Assembly: GCA_946479925.1 (NCBI GenBank) | Contig: CAMLHK010000008.1 | Location: forward strand, 1-44,497 | Length of the DNA stretch: 44,497 nucleotides | Reading direction: 5' to 3' | Origin: an uncultured Lactobacillus sp. | GTDB lineage: Bacteria; Bacillota; Bacilli; Lactobacillales; Lactobacillaceae | In this document: piece after piece, positions 26,584 through 35,895 of the stretch | Layout: each line of letters starts with the position of its first letter | Numbering within the stretch: position 1 is the stretch's first letter | Notes under the pieces: model-generated | What the model was told of the DNA's origin: nothing | The model's database searches: none | Seen by the model: the letters and a program-made list of their open reading frames with translations, nothing else | Made by a program: the position numbers and the translations under genes

Positions 26584-28683
26584 CTATTTTTTATGTAATT
26601 TAAAGTAGTCCTGGACCATCGCTTTAGTCATTTGTAATGTATAAGACCCTTCCAATTTGGGATCCAGCCCGGGAAAAATCACAGCTGTAGCAATTTCAGG
26701 GTTATTTGACGGTGCATAACCAACAAAAGTAGCATTGACTAGTTCTGGTGGATTTTTCTGATTAGGATTATCAGGATCGTAATAAAATGTTTGGGCTGTT
26801 CCCGTTTTTCCCGAAATAGATGGTTTTACTTTTTTCAGTTTATGAGCGGTACCCCAAGAATTTGTACCATGAACAACACGCCAGAAGCCCTGCCTGATGA
26901 TGTTAAGCTCATCTTGAGTCCAAGGTATGCGTAATTGTACCTGCGGTTTTTTGTTATAGTCAATATAAACTTTTTTGCCATTATTTGCGGTTCTACCAAC
27001 CGACTGCACCACATAAGGCTGCATGCGATAGCCCCCATTGGCTATCGTTGAAACATATTGTGCCATTTGGATAAGTGTATAAGCATCATAGTTACCATAT
27101 GATAAGTCAAGTACAGAACCTGAAAGAACTAATCCCTGATCGTTGAAAGATCTACCTTGAATACCTGATATTTCCCCTGGTAAATCAATTCCAGTCTTTT
27201 GACCCAAACCAAACATATTAAAATTATGGCGCAAAGTTTCAAAGGCTGTTTGAGGCATAGTAATCTTTATTTTAGGAACATAAGATGCATTAACCCATTT
27301 CATTGCCAAATACATCATGTAAATATTACTGGAAACTTCTAGGGCAGTTTCAGCGTCTAAAGCGCTAAAAGTACCAATTGGATATACTGACTTTTTGACC
27401 GGCGTACTAGGTAAATAAACAGGGGTATCAGGCATTACATTATTGGTAGGAGTAATTACTTTATTTATTAATCCGCCACTTACCATTGCGCCTTTAACTG
27501 CCGAACCCATGACAAACGATTGATTAATAACGCCTAGTGCATTATTGGTAGTTTTATTTTTCTTAGGGTCACGACTGATTCCCGCCATAGCCAAAATTGC
27601 GCCAGTTTTAGGATTCATAGCAATGGCATATGCGCCATTTGAATAGTGAGCGGCACCTGACCCAATGGCAGAAGCATAGATTTTTTCTAATGAACTTTGA
27701 ACCTGTTTTTGATATTGAGCATCAAGGGTCAAAACTAAACTTGCCCCAGCCTGCCCGGAATAAACCGCTTTTGACTGTTCAATATCTCCTGAATTCTTAG
27801 TCCAAACTTTGCTGGTTGATTTAGTTCCTTTAAGTAGGGGTTCATATTTTTCTTCCAAATACGATGTGCCTACCCGATCATTGCGCGAATAACCATTTGT
27901 TAAGTAATATTGTAAGTTATCACTAGGCAAGCCGGCTTTTTCTGTTGATACAGAACCAATAATACTGCGAATAGACGAACCATTAGGATAAGATCTTTGC
28001 CAGTCAGTTCCAATACCCACACCAGGAAGCTCTGAAAGGTGCTCACCCACTTCAGCAATTTCTTTATCTGTTAAATGATTATTTTTAATATAGATTGTAG
28101 AAAGAGTATAAGCACCAGAAATTTTATTATAAATTAATGCCGCTGTTTTCTCACGTGCATTCAGCTTAATGTGTTCTGCACTAACCTGTTCTTGGATTTT
28201 TTGATTAATTAAATTGTCATCCTGAGTAGCTCTGACGGATTTAGGAACTTTGGCAGATTCTTTTGCACTATTTTCCTTATTTGCCAAATAATAATCAATT
28301 ACTTGTTGTTCAGTCGGCTGCTCATCCTTGATAGAAATATAATGACTAAGAGAGTTGGAAATTGCATAGATATCCTCAGTTGTAGTTGAAACGCTTTTGG
28401 TATACGTAATGGCATTTTTAGCCTTATTTCCTACCAGTACACGGCCTTTATTGTCATACATAACACCGCGGGGAACTTGACTGGAAACTATAGCCGAATT
28501 AGATTTTTGTACTTCAGCTTTAAAGCGTGAGCCATAACCTATTTGTAAATAAGCCAGCTGTCCAATCAAAGCCGCAAAAAGAACAAAAATGATACCCAAA
28601 ATTATCTTCATTCTGATTGGAGTAGAAGCTTGCTTTTTGGCATTATTATTTTTAGTTTTCAGTTTTTTCTTGAAAAAATTCAC
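26584..28683 (-). CDS. Class B penicillin-binding protein (PBP2b-like transpeptidase)
   Basis: A 699-residue membrane-anchored transpeptidase. A basic N-terminus, one membrane segment (IILGIIFVLFAALIGQLAYL, about 28-47), the PBP dimerisation domain with RGVMYDNKGRVL, then the transpeptidase domain. Active-site motifs are S394-AVK in MGSAVKG, S451-S-N in SSNIYM and K626-TG in SGKTGTA. It resembles PBP2b/PbpB of the division septum or lateral wall; the exact role cannot be fixed from sequence, since no ftsL or mraW lies beside it. No PASTA domains are present. Its gene ends 83 bases before rpmG, which probably has its own promoter. Confidence 0.92.
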   Translation of the reverse strand: MNFFKKKLKTKNNNAKKQASTPIRMKIILGIIFVLFAALIGQLAYLQIGYGSRFKAEVQKSNSAIVSSQVPRGVMYDNKGRVLVGNKAKNAITYTKSVSTTTEDIYAISNSLSHYISIKDEQPTEQQVIDYYLANKENSAKESAKVPKSVRATQDDNLINQKIQEQVSAEHIKLNAREKTAALIYNKISGAYTLSTIYIKNNHLTDKEIAEVGEHLSELPGVGIGTDWQRSYPNGSSIRSIIGSVSTEKAGLPSDNLQYYLTNGYSRNDRVGTSYLEEKYEPLLKGTKSTSKVWTKNSGDIEQSKAVYSGQAGASLVLTLDAQYQKQVQSSLEKIYASAIGSGAAHYSNGAYAIAMNPKTGAILAMAGISRDPKKNKTTNNALGVINQSFVMGSAVKGAMVSGGLINKVITPTNNVMPDTPVYLPSTPVKKSVYPIGTFSALDAETALEVSSNIYMMYLAMKWVNASYVPKIKITMPQTAFETLRHNFNMFGLGQKTGIDLPGEISGIQGRSFNDQGLVLSGSVLDLSYGNYDAYTLIQMAQYVSTIANGGYRMQPYVVQSVGRTANNGKKVYIDYNKKPQVQLRIPWTQDELNIIRQGFWRVVHGTNSWGTAHKLKKVKPSISGKTGTAQTFYYDPDNPNQKNPPELVNATFVGYAPSNNPEIATAVIFPGLDPKLEGSYTLQMTKAMVQDYFKLHKK

Positions 28684-28895
28684 TTAGCCTCAACCTCACT
28701 AAACTAGTGTAATTTTAACAAAAACTAGAGTACAAATCTATTGAGATGGTAACGTTTTGGAAAAACTTTAAGATAGGATACTTATTGACCAGAAAAGCCA
28801 AAACTGCACACAAATACTTTTTCGAAAGATCTTCAGTATTTTTTCTAAATGTAATAAAATAAAAGTGGGATAAAATATAGAAAGAAGATCAAACT

Positions 28896-29810
28896 ATGAC
28901 ACTTAAATATCTTATTGGAGTTGATGCTGGAGGAACGCACACTACAGCAATAGCTTATGACTTAAAGGGGCAAAAACTGGCAGAGGCTCAAGCCGGTCCT
29001 GGACAAGTAAATACAGACTATAATAATGCCATTACTAACATCACAAAAGCAATCAACGAATTAGTTGATGAAATTGATGGAGATTGTCAACGGATTCTCT
29101 GTGGAATGGCTGGTTTATCAGTTATCGGTCACGCGCCAGAAGTAGCCGCTGAAATCTCTGCCAAGGTTGATAACCTGCCAACCAGAGCAGTTACCGACTC
29201 TCTCCTGGCTCTTTATAATGGCCTTGAAGGAGAAGATGGTGGTCTGGTTATTGCTGGTACCGGTTCCGTTTTCAATGGCTTACAGCATGGCAGCATTATC
29301 ACCACTGGTGGCTATGGTTCCATTTTAGGTGATGAAGGCTCAGGCTATGCTATCTCACTAAGTGCTTTAAAATCTGCTTTACTTAGTTGGGATAAACGAG
29401 AAGACAACGAATTAATTGGCATGTTTAATAAACTGTTTAAAGTCGATAATTTAAATGATGCTACTGCCAAGTTTTATAAAACCAGCAATTCTGATTTTGC
29501 CTCAATGGCTGTGAGCGTGGCACAATTAGCTGATAAAGGTGATCCTTTTGCTTCAGCTGTAATAAAAGAGCAGGCTGAATTACTTGCAAGAGATATTACA
29601 ATCGGAATGGACCGGTATGAAGAGCCTAAGCCAATGAAAATTGCGCTGACTGGTTCTGTACTAGCCAATAACCAAATGTTGCGTAACTTCTTAGAAGACA
29701 AAGTTCATGAAAAATATCCACAAGCCCAATTTTCAATTTCTAACGGTGAAAATGCTCGTGGTGTTATCTTTGATAAAAGCAAGGACTACCGCTACTTTAC
29801 TAGTCATTAA
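28896..29810 (+). CDS. BadF/BadG-family kinase, N-acetylglucosamine kinase-like
   Basis: A 304-residue ASKHA-fold protein. The phosphate-1 motif IGVDAGGTHTTAIAYD is at the N-terminus and the phosphate-2 region VIAGTGSVFNGL near residue 115, with GDEGSGYAIS around 148 and ALTGSVLANN near 250 completing the ATP site. Family members phosphorylate N-acetylglucosamine or other amino sugars (eukaryotic NAGK homologues); others activate CoA-ester dehydratases through an FeS cluster, but that branch needs cysteines not seen here. A weak AAAGAAG site precedes the ATG. Single-gene unit divergent from the PBP gene; the 212-base gap holds both promoters, though I cannot assign them with confidence. Confidence 0.85.
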   Translation: MTLKYLIGVDAGGTHTTAIAYDLKGQKLAEAQAGPGQVNTDYNNAITNITKAINELVDEIDGDCQRILCGMAGLSVIGHAPEVAAEISAKVDNLPTRAVTDSLLALYNGLEGEDGGLVIAGTGSVFNGLQHGSIITTGGYGSILGDEGSGYAISLSALKSALLSWDKREDNELIGMFNKLFKVDNLNDATAKFYKTSNSDFASMAVSVAQLADKGDPFASAVIKEQAELLARDITIGMDRYEEPKPMKIALTGSVLANNQMLRNFLEDKVHEKYPQAQFSISNGENARGVIFDKSKDYRYFTSH

Positions 29811-29821
29811 ATTTAAAAATA

Positions 29822-29878
29822 AAAAAGACCGGACAGTTACCGCTTCTCTTGTGGAAGGCTAACTGTTCTGGTCTTTTT
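29822..29878. terminator. Bidirectional terminator between the BadF-type kinase and greA
   Basis: AAAAAGACCGGACAGTTA pairs with TAACTGTTCTGGTCTTTTT (29822-29839 with 29860-29878), nearly perfect, with A and T runs on the flanks. Confidence 0.88.
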
Positions 29879-29918
29879 GTTTTTATAAGCCTTAGCTAAA
29901 ATAACTCTGTCAAACTAG

Positions 29919-30398
29919 TTATTTTTCTTCAACTTTATTGATTACTACATCAAATTTGCCACCAGGTGTTGAAATAGTTACTGTTTCACCTTTTTTCTTA
30001 CCCAAAATTGCTTGTGCAATTGGTGAATCATTAGAAATCTTACCATTCATTGGATCAGATTCGTCACTACCAACAATTGTATATGTCTCCGGTTCATCTT
30101 CACCAACTTCAGTATAGGTAACAGTTTTACCTACAGCAACTTCATCAGGATCACTGGCATTAGCATCTACAACATGAGCGTACTTAAGCATGTCTTCAAC
30201 AACGCTAATGCGGTCTTCAAGATGGCTTTGCTCGTCTTTGGCTGCATCATATTCCGAGTTTTCGGATAAATCGCCATAAGAACGGGCAACCTTGATTCTT
30301 TCAATTACTTCTGGCCGCTTTACTACTTTTAAATTTTTTAATTCTGCTTCAAGTTTTTCTTTACCTTCAGCAGTCATCGGATATGATTTTTCAGGCAT
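29919..30398 (-). CDS. greA: Transcription elongation factor GreA
   Basis: A 159-residue GreA that stimulates transcript cleavage by backtracked RNA polymerase. The N-terminal coiled coil contains [17 protein letters not shown], the acidic tip that reaches the active site, and the C-terminal domain has [14 protein letters not shown]. Length is standard (about 157). AAGGAG precedes the ATG and a consensus-like promoter lies just beyond the pheT stop. Confidence 0.97.
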   Translation of the reverse strand: MPEKSYPMTAEGKEKLEAELKNLKVVKRPEVIERIKVARSYGDLSENSEYDAAKDEQSHLEDRISVVEDMLKYAHVVDANASDPDEVAVGKTVTYTEVGEDEPETYTIVGSDESDPMNGKISNDSPIAQAILGKKKGETVTISTPGGKFDVVINKVEEK

Positions 30399-30443
30399 AA
30401 AACTTTCTACTCCTTAAAGTTAAAATTCTTTTTGCACTGGTCT

Positions 30444-30472
30444 ATGATATTCACTTAAACGTTTAATGTCAA
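30444..30472 (-). promoter_or_regulatory. Promoter of greA
   Basis: On the minus strand TTGACA (30472-30467), 17 bases, TATCAT (30449-30444). It starts three bases downstream of the pheT stop, so greA can be transcribed independently of pheST. Confidence 0.75.
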
Positions 30473-30475
30473 TAA

Positions 30476-32893
30476 TTAACGTATTTCTACTTTAAGTTGT
30501 TTTTCGAGGCTAGCATCAATAGAATTCATTGCTTTATTAACGATTTCATCAGTTAATGTGTCATTTTCATTGAGAAATGTTAAACGATAAGCAAAGCTCT
30601 TTTTATCTTCAGCAATGTGAGAACCGCGATAGACATCAATAATACGGAGGTTATAGAGATATTTTCCACCATTTGCTTTAATAACATCCTCAACAGCTTG
30701 ATTAGTTACATCTTTATCTACTAAAATTGACAGATCGCGTTCAACTGCAGGAAACTTAGGAGCGCTTTGAGCAGTAGTCTGCGGATTAAGAATTAACGGA
30801 ATAATCTCATCAAGATTCAATTCGTAGCCGTAAATTTCGCTATCTTTCATTGCCTTATTAGATTGGGTCACTGGACGATCCAGCATACCAATCATGCCCA
30901 CATATTTGTTTTTAATGTAAATGCCGGCTGTTCTAGTAGGATGCATGTACATGATTACTTCAGCCCGGTATTCAACATCATTCAAATTAATTCCCAGAGC
31001 TAAGAACAGATTAGTCAATTGACCTTTAACATAAAAGAAATCAATTTTTTCATTATCATTCTGCCAGTTTTCAAAATAAACGTTACCGCTATACAGTGCA
31101 GCTAAATGTTCATGCTCATTATATTTGTTATTTTCAAAATCATAGACACGTCCTTGTTCAAAAATTGCTAACTGATTTTGCTTACGTGCCATATTGTAGC
31201 TCGCGGCATCGACCAAACCCGTCATTAAGTTTTGTCTTAAAGTTGAACGATTGGAATTTAAAGGCATTTGGACTTCAACGGGCTTTTTAGGTTCCTTGGA
31301 AAAGCCAATTGCTTTTTCAAGCGAGGTTAATGAATAGGAAATAGCTTCAATTAAGCCTTGACCTTGAACTACATTTTTAATACGTCTAATAGTTTCTTCT
31401 TCTTTAGAATAGCCGCCATGTATTTCTGCTAGGACCGGTTGGGTAGACTTAATATTATCATAGCCGTATAAACGTCCTACTTCCTCAACCAGATCAGCAG
31501 GAATAGCAATATCCCAGCGCCTTGCGGGTACATCGACAACTAAATTGTCACCGTTAATTTCAATTTTAAAATTCAAACGGGCAAAAATGGCAGCAATTTC
31601 TGCAGAGGAGATCTCAGTACCCAACACTTTATTGATATAGGAGATTGTTGTAGTAATTTTTGTTGGTTGACGTTTTTCAGAACTGCCTGTAATGACGCCT
31701 TCATTAATTGTTCCAGAAGCATCATTGCGTAAAAGAAGCGCAGCCATATCTAACGCCCTGGTAGTGGCATCCCAATTAACGCCTTTTTCATAACGACTAG
31801 AGGCTTCTGTTCTATTGGCATGGCGCAGAGCGGCTTTCCTAATTAAAGTAGGATCAAAAATAGCAGATTCTAACAATACATCTGTAGTGTCTGGTTCAAT
31901 TTCTGAATTAAGACCTCCCATTACACCTGCCATCATCACCACATCTTCACCATTGGTGATGACAATGTCGTCAGGATCAAGATCAACTTCTTTGTTATTT
32001 AACAAAGTTAGTTTTTCATCTTTATTAGCTTTTCTAACTACTAGTTTGTTTGTTTTAAAAGCGCGCTCATCATAACTATGCATCGGTTGACCGGTTAAAA
32101 GCATAATATAGTTGGTCACATCAACCACATTGTTAATAGGTCTTATTCCCGCATTCCAAAGTCGTCTTTGGAGCCATAGAGGGCTGTCAGCAATTTTGAC
32201 ATTACTAATTTTGCGCAAGTAATATTTGGGTGCAAGCTGGGAATCAACATCGACAGTAAAATCGTTGGTCCAATTTGGGCCATCTTCTTTAACAACTACG
32301 TCTTCAACTTTAACCGGTACATCAGTGATGGCGCCAACTTCATACGCCGATCCTTCCATTGACAATGTGTCCGCACGGTTAGGAGTAATGTCAAAGTCAA
32401 AAATATAGTCATCCATTCCCAGTAGTTCAAAAGCTGAATCTCCGGGTTTTATTTCTGCATCCTGAGGAAAAACATAGATACCATCCGTGTACTTTTCTGG
32501 TACCAAATTATCTGGAAAACCTATTTCTTGTAAGCCGCAAATCATACCGTTTGATTCATTGCCCCGCAATTTGGTTTTCTTGATTTTAACATTATCGGCA
32601 ATTCTAGCTCCCGGTAAAGCTACCACAACGTCTTCTCCGGCAGCCACATTAGGAGCTCCGCAAACAATTTGGTATGGTTCTGCTTCTCCTACATCAACGT
32701 GAGTTAAATTTAAGTGCGTACCAGAAATTGGTTTGCAGTCAATAATATGACCCACTACCAACTTCTTCATACCATCTTCAGGGTGTTTAACTTCTGCTAC
32801 TTCAACACCTGTCCGAGTTATTTTTTCAGCCAAATCATTAGGATCCTGGTCCAACTTAATAAAATCCTTTAGCCAATTGTATGAAACTAGCAT
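30476..32893 (-). CDS. pheT: Phenylalanyl-tRNA synthetase beta subunit
   Basis: An 805-residue subunit. The N-terminal tRNA-binding (EMAP-like) domain with VGHIIDCKPISGTHLNLTHV lies near residues 45-65. The B3/B4 editing domain with GVMGGLNSEI, the B5 domain around 400-470, and the C-terminal FDX-ACB domain (FPAVERDLSILVDK onward) complete it. The ATG overlaps the pheS stop (TAATG), so the two subunits are made together. Controlled by the phenylalanine T-box ahead of pheS. Confidence 0.97.
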   Translation of the reverse strand: MLVSYNWLKDFIKLDQDPNDLAEKITRTGVEVAEVKHPEDGMKKLVVGHIIDCKPISGTHLNLTHVDVGEAEPYQIVCGAPNVAAGEDVVVALPGARIADNVKIKKTKLRGNESNGMICGLQEIGFPDNLVPEKYTDGIYVFPQDAEIKPGDSAFELLGMDDYIFDFDITPNRADTLSMEGSAYEVGAITDVPVKVEDVVVKEDGPNWTNDFTVDVDSQLAPKYYLRKISNVKIADSPLWLQRRLWNAGIRPINNVVDVTNYIMLLTGQPMHSYDERAFKTNKLVVRKANKDEKLTLLNNKEVDLDPDDIVITNGEDVVMMAGVMGGLNSEIEPDTTDVLLESAIFDPTLIRKAALRHANRTEASSRYEKGVNWDATTRALDMAALLLRNDASGTINEGVITGSSEKRQPTKITTTISYINKVLGTEISSAEIAAIFARLNFKIEINGDNLVVDVPARRWDIAIPADLVEEVGRLYGYDNIKSTQPVLAEIHGGYSKEEETIRRIKNVVQGQGLIEAISYSLTSLEKAIGFSKEPKKPVEVQMPLNSNRSTLRQNLMTGLVDAASYNMARKQNQLAIFEQGRVYDFENNKYNEHEHLAALYSGNVYFENWQNDNEKIDFFYVKGQLTNLFLALGINLNDVEYRAEVIMYMHPTRTAGIYIKNKYVGMIGMLDRPVTQSNKAMKDSEIYGYELNLDEIIPLILNPQTTAQSAPKFPAVERDLSILVDKDVTNQAVEDVIKANGGKYLYNLRIIDVYRGSHIAEDKKSFAYRLTFLNENDTLTDEIVNKAMNSIDASLEKQLKVEIR

Positions 32894-33942
32894 TATCTTT
32901 CCTCCCTACTGAACTGTTCCAAGAAGCGGACATCATTTGTGTAAAAATCACGAATGTCATCAATACCATATTTAAGAATAGCGAAACGATCCAATCCTAC
33001 ACCAAAAGCAAAACCGCCATATACATTGGAATCAATTCCAGCATTTTCTATCACATTAGGGTGAACCATTCCGGCACCTAAAACTTCAATCCAACCTGTA
33101 TATTTACAAATTGAACAGCCTTTGCCATTGCAATTGAAGCAGGAAACGTCCATTTCTACAGAAGGTTCAGTAAAAGGAAAGTAACTAGGACGAAGGCGGG
33201 TTTCGCGATCTTGACCAAAAACATGCTTGGCCATTAGTTCTAGAGTTCCCTTTAAGTCCCCCATCGTAATGTTCTTATCAACTACTAAGCCTTCCATCTG
33301 CATAAACTGATGGGAGTGAGTGGCATCATCATCATCGCGACGATACACTTTACCGGGCCCCACCATTTTTAAAGGACCTTTAGCAAAATCATGTTTTTCC
33401 AGAACTCGTGCCTGATCACCTGAAGTTTGTGAACGCAATAAGTTATCAGAATCAATGTAGAAAGTTTCCTGCATGTCCCTTGCCGGATGGTCTTTAGGCA
33501 AGTTCATCATTTCAAAGCAGTAGTGGTCAGTTTCAATTTCTGGTCCCTGCACAACTTCATAACCCATACCAATAAAGTATTTTTCCAGGTCATCCAAAAT
33601 AATATTAATTGGGTGCTTAGTACCAAGGTGCATTTCCCGTCCGGGTAACGTAACATCTATTTTTTCTTTGTTTAACTGCTCTTCAACTAATGCCTCAACT
33701 ATCTCTGTTTTGGCGTCATCCAGCTTGCTGTTAAAAAGATCACGTAATTTATTAACACGCTGTCCTACTTCACGTCTATCACTGGGATCAATATCTTTCA
33801 TTGAATGGAGGATTTCAGTTAATTCACTTTTGCGACCAGTTAATTTAACGCGAACATCATTTAACATTTCCTCGTTCTTAGCCTTATCGATCTCTACCAG
33901 ACCTTTTTCACGCAGCTCTTTTAACCTGTCAAACAAGTCCAT
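32893..33942 (-). CDS. pheS: Phenylalanyl-tRNA synthetase alpha subunit
   Basis: A 349-residue class II synthetase subunit. The N-terminal coiled coil (about 1-85) binds tRNA. Motif 2 includes [21 protein letters not shown], split across residues 203-222, and motif 3 [14 protein letters not shown] lies near the end; the F-x-C-x-C cysteine loop CFNCNGKGC is typical. An AAAGGA site precedes the ATG. It is the first gene of pheST. Confidence 0.97.
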   Translation of the reverse strand: MDLFDRLKELREKGLVEIDKAKNEEMLNDVRVKLTGRKSELTEILHSMKDIDPSDRREVGQRVNKLRDLFNSKLDDAKTEIVEALVEEQLNKEKIDVTLPGREMHLGTKHPINIILDDLEKYFIGMGYEVVQGPEIETDHYCFEMMNLPKDHPARDMQETFYIDSDNLLRSQTSGDQARVLEKHDFAKGPLKMVGPGKVYRRDDDDATHSHQFMQMEGLVVDKNITMGDLKGTLELMAKHVFGQDRETRLRPSYFPFTEPSVEMDVSCFNCNGKGCSICKYTGWIEVLGAGMVHPNVIENAGIDSNVYGGFAFGVGLDRFAILKYGIDDIRDFYTNDVRFLEQFSREER

Positions 33943-33961
33943 AAAAATTTTCCTTTCAAAT

Positions 33962-34187
33962 CAAACAAAAAAGCTTCATCCCAAAAGGGACGAAGCTTCG
34001 CGGTACCACCCTAGTTTGGACAACAAAAATGTCCACACTTTCAATTTCGCTAACGGTGAATACCGGAATGGATTAGATTCTACTAGTAAGATGAAATTCA
34101 CAGTTCCGTTTAAACTTTTCTTTCAGCTCAATAAAAAAGTTTCTCTGACTAAATGATTGCTGCTACTAGTCTTACTCTTTGTAATTA
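33962..34187 (-). promoter_or_regulatory. Phenylalanine T-box riboswitch of pheST
   Basis: The minus strand carries the T-box AGGGTGGTACCGCG (34012-33999), followed at once by the terminator AAGCTTCGTCCC-TTTT-GGGATGAAGCTT with TTTTTT (33967-33998). The specifier codon is probably TTC (34095-34093) within GTGAATTTCATC, fitting phenylalanine. Uncharged tRNA-Phe would stabilise the antiterminator by pairing its CCA end with TGGT of the T-box. It allows pheST expression only when phenylalanine is short. Confidence 0.95.
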
Positions 34188-34193
34188 GTTAAT

Positions 34194-34222
34194 AGAATAT
34201 AACTTTTTGGAAAAACATGCAA
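34194..34222 (-). promoter_or_regulatory. Promoter of the pheST T-box leader
   Basis: On the minus strand TTGCAT (34222-34217), 17 bases, TATTCT (34199-34194). Start near 34187, directly ahead of the T-box leader. Confidence 0.7.
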
Positions 34223-34236
34223 GCGAATATGCGAAA

Positions 34237-34587
34237 TTAAACCCATTTATCAGCCCAACCATGAATCTGATCGAAAACGGGTTTTAATTCAGCCCCTTTT
34301 TTGGTCAGACTATAAGAGATAATCTTTGTTTTGCTATCAACGGAGCGATTAACAATATTTTCCTTTTCCAGCTCCTTCAGTCTTTCAACCAAAACACGAT
34401 CAGAGCAAGGCAATACACATTGAGCCAAGTCTTTAAAGCGCATATAATCACCAGCACATAAAGAACTAATGATTAGTCCATTCCACTTTTTGCCAATAAT
34501 TTTGAATGCGTTAATAAAATGTTCGCAGTATTCGTAATTAGGAGCACCACAATCCGCACAGCGTTTGTCCTTAATACCTTGAGTCAT
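34237..34587 (-). CDS. HxlR-family transcriptional regulator, cysteine-rich
   Basis: A 116-residue winged helix-turn-helix protein of the HxlR/MarR-like family, with KKWNGLIISSL and VLVERLKELEKENIVNR as the recognition and wing regions. Six cysteines occur (C10, C13, C21, C44, C57, C61), the first two as CADC next to the N-terminus. HxlR proteins such as HypR and YodB sense oxidants or quinones through cysteines, so a redox or metal-sensing role is plausible but unproven. The start ATG at 34585-34587 has GGGAGG 8 bases upstream. Its target is unknown; it sits alone between pheST and a methyltransferase gene. Confidence 0.85.
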   Translation of the reverse strand: MTQGIKDKRCADCGAPNYEYCEHFINAFKIIGKKWNGLIISSLCAGDYMRFKDLAQCVLPCSDRVLVERLKELEKENIVNRSVDSKTKIISYSLTKKGAELKPVFDQIHGWADKWV

Positions 34588-34665
34588 GATATCGTCCTCC
34601 CACAAGAAAGCTTAACTTTGTCTTTTATTATATTAAATATACTTACTAAAAACAAGTGTTAGCAG

Positions 34666-35436
34666 TTAAGCAAAATAATAGATTATAATACCCGCAGCTA
34701 CGGCTGCATTTAAAGATTCAGCTTTGCCCTTAATAGGAATATATAACTTTTCATCACTCATTTCTGCTATTTCTGAAGTAACACCATGAGCTTCGTTGCC
34801 AATAACCAAACCTAATTGGGGCACCTTATTAAACTGAGACAATTGCTTAGCATTTTTATCCAGCATACTAGAATATACAGGTATCGAATTATCTTGCATT
34901 TCTTTAATAACCTCTGTTAGATCCTGCATAATCAATTTAACATGAAACTGACTTCCTTGCATTGCCCTTTGAGTTTTAGGATTGTAGATATCAACACTAG
35001 CAGGAGAAAAAACAACACCATCAAAGCCAGCAGCATCTGCCGTCCTGATAATGGTACCTACATTACCAGGATCAGCCAAATGGTCTAAAAGAACCCACTT
35101 GCCAAAATTAACCTGATAGTCATGAGGTTGGGTAATTTTTAAGACCATAAAAATATCCTGCGAATTTTTGGTACTAGAAAGGTGATGAGCAATAGCCGAA
35201 TTTATGATAAAAGTTTTCTTACTGGTTATTACTTCAGGAAAATTTTCTTTAATTTTAGTGATTGCCGCAGCACTTCCTAGCAGATAAAGGTATTTTTCTC
35301 CTGCTTTGAGTGCTTCTTCAATTAGGTGAAAACCTTCAATTAAGTATAAATTGTTTTTCTGGCGATACTTTTTTTGTTTTAATTTAGATAAATCTTTTAT
35401 TAAATTATTGTTTACCGAACTTATTTGTTCTAGCAT
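34666..35436 (-). CDS. SpoU/TrmH-family RNA 2'-O-methyltransferase
   Basis: A 256-residue SPOUT methyltransferase. An N-terminal substrate-binding segment with NLYLIEGFHLIEEAL (about 30-44) is followed by the three SPOUT motifs: LADPGNVGTIIRTADAAGF (about 140-158), LGLVIGNEAHGV and IPIKGKAESLNAAVAAGI at the end, which builds the trefoil knot that binds S-adenosylmethionine. The target could be 23S rRNA or tRNA. The start is the ATG at 35434-35436 with a GAAAGAAG site; an earlier TTG lacks one. Divergent from acylphosphatase. Confidence 0.9.
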   Translation of the reverse strand: MLEQISSVNNNLIKDLSKLKQKKYRQKNNLYLIEGFHLIEEALKAGEKYLYLLGSAAAITKIKENFPEVITSKKTFIINSAIAHHLSSTKNSQDIFMVLKITQPHDYQVNFGKWVLLDHLADPGNVGTIIRTADAAGFDGVVFSPASVDIYNPKTQRAMQGSQFHVKLIMQDLTEVIKEMQDNSIPVYSSMLDKNAKQLSQFNKVPQLGLVIGNEAHGVTSEIAEMSDEKLYIPIKGKAESLNAAVAAGIIIYYFA

Positions 35437-35528
35437 CTGGAAATCTTCTTTCGTTTTTATCAATATATTTTTTTAATTTGAAGCTGCTAAAATGTTAAAA
35501 TCAAGGAAGCAGTATAGGAAGGATTATT

Positions 35529-35861
35529 ATGGGATTTTTTAACAAACATAAAATTAAAAGAGAAAGCAATCCGACCAATGAAGAAAGAGAAACCTGGCAA
35601 TTAACTATCTCAGGCATCGTTCAAGGAGTTGGCTTTCGCTGGAGCGTTTTAAACCTTGCTAAAAAGATGGGATTAGATGGAAACGTGCGTAATAACAGCG
35701 ATGAAACAGTCACAATTACTTTACAAGCTGAACTAGACAGAGTCAATCAGTTTTGCTCTGAATTACCCAAAAATATTTCGCAATTTGCCCGAATTTCAAC
35801 TATCAAGAAAGAAAAACTGATAAAAGTGGGCAAAATAACTGGTTTTCATGTATTATATTAG
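35529..35861 (+). CDS. acyP: Acylphosphatase with a short N-terminal extension
   Basis: A 110-residue protein; the acylphosphatase domain starts near residue 23 and hydrolyses acyl phosphates. The signature GIVQGVGFRWS with its catalytic arginine, and GNVRNNSDETV with the catalytic asparagine, are both present. The first 22 residues (MGFFNKHKIKRESNPTNEER) are an unusual basic, charged extension; standard members are about 90 residues. GGAAGG precedes the ATG. Lies 34 bases before yidC and is probably co-transcribed with it. Confidence 0.93.
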   Translation: MGFFNKHKIKRESNPTNEERETWQLTISGIVQGVGFRWSVLNLAKKMGLDGNVRNNSDETVTITLQAELDRVNQFCSELPKNISQFARISTIKKEKLIKVGKITGFHVLY

Positions 35862-35895
35862 TTATTGGCAAAAAAATAATAATTGGGTGAGTTGA

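Noticed and set aside
32226-34156. Several plus-strand frames opposite pheT/pheS and the T-box
   Set aside because: Composition and lack of start signals indicate antisense shadows of pheST.
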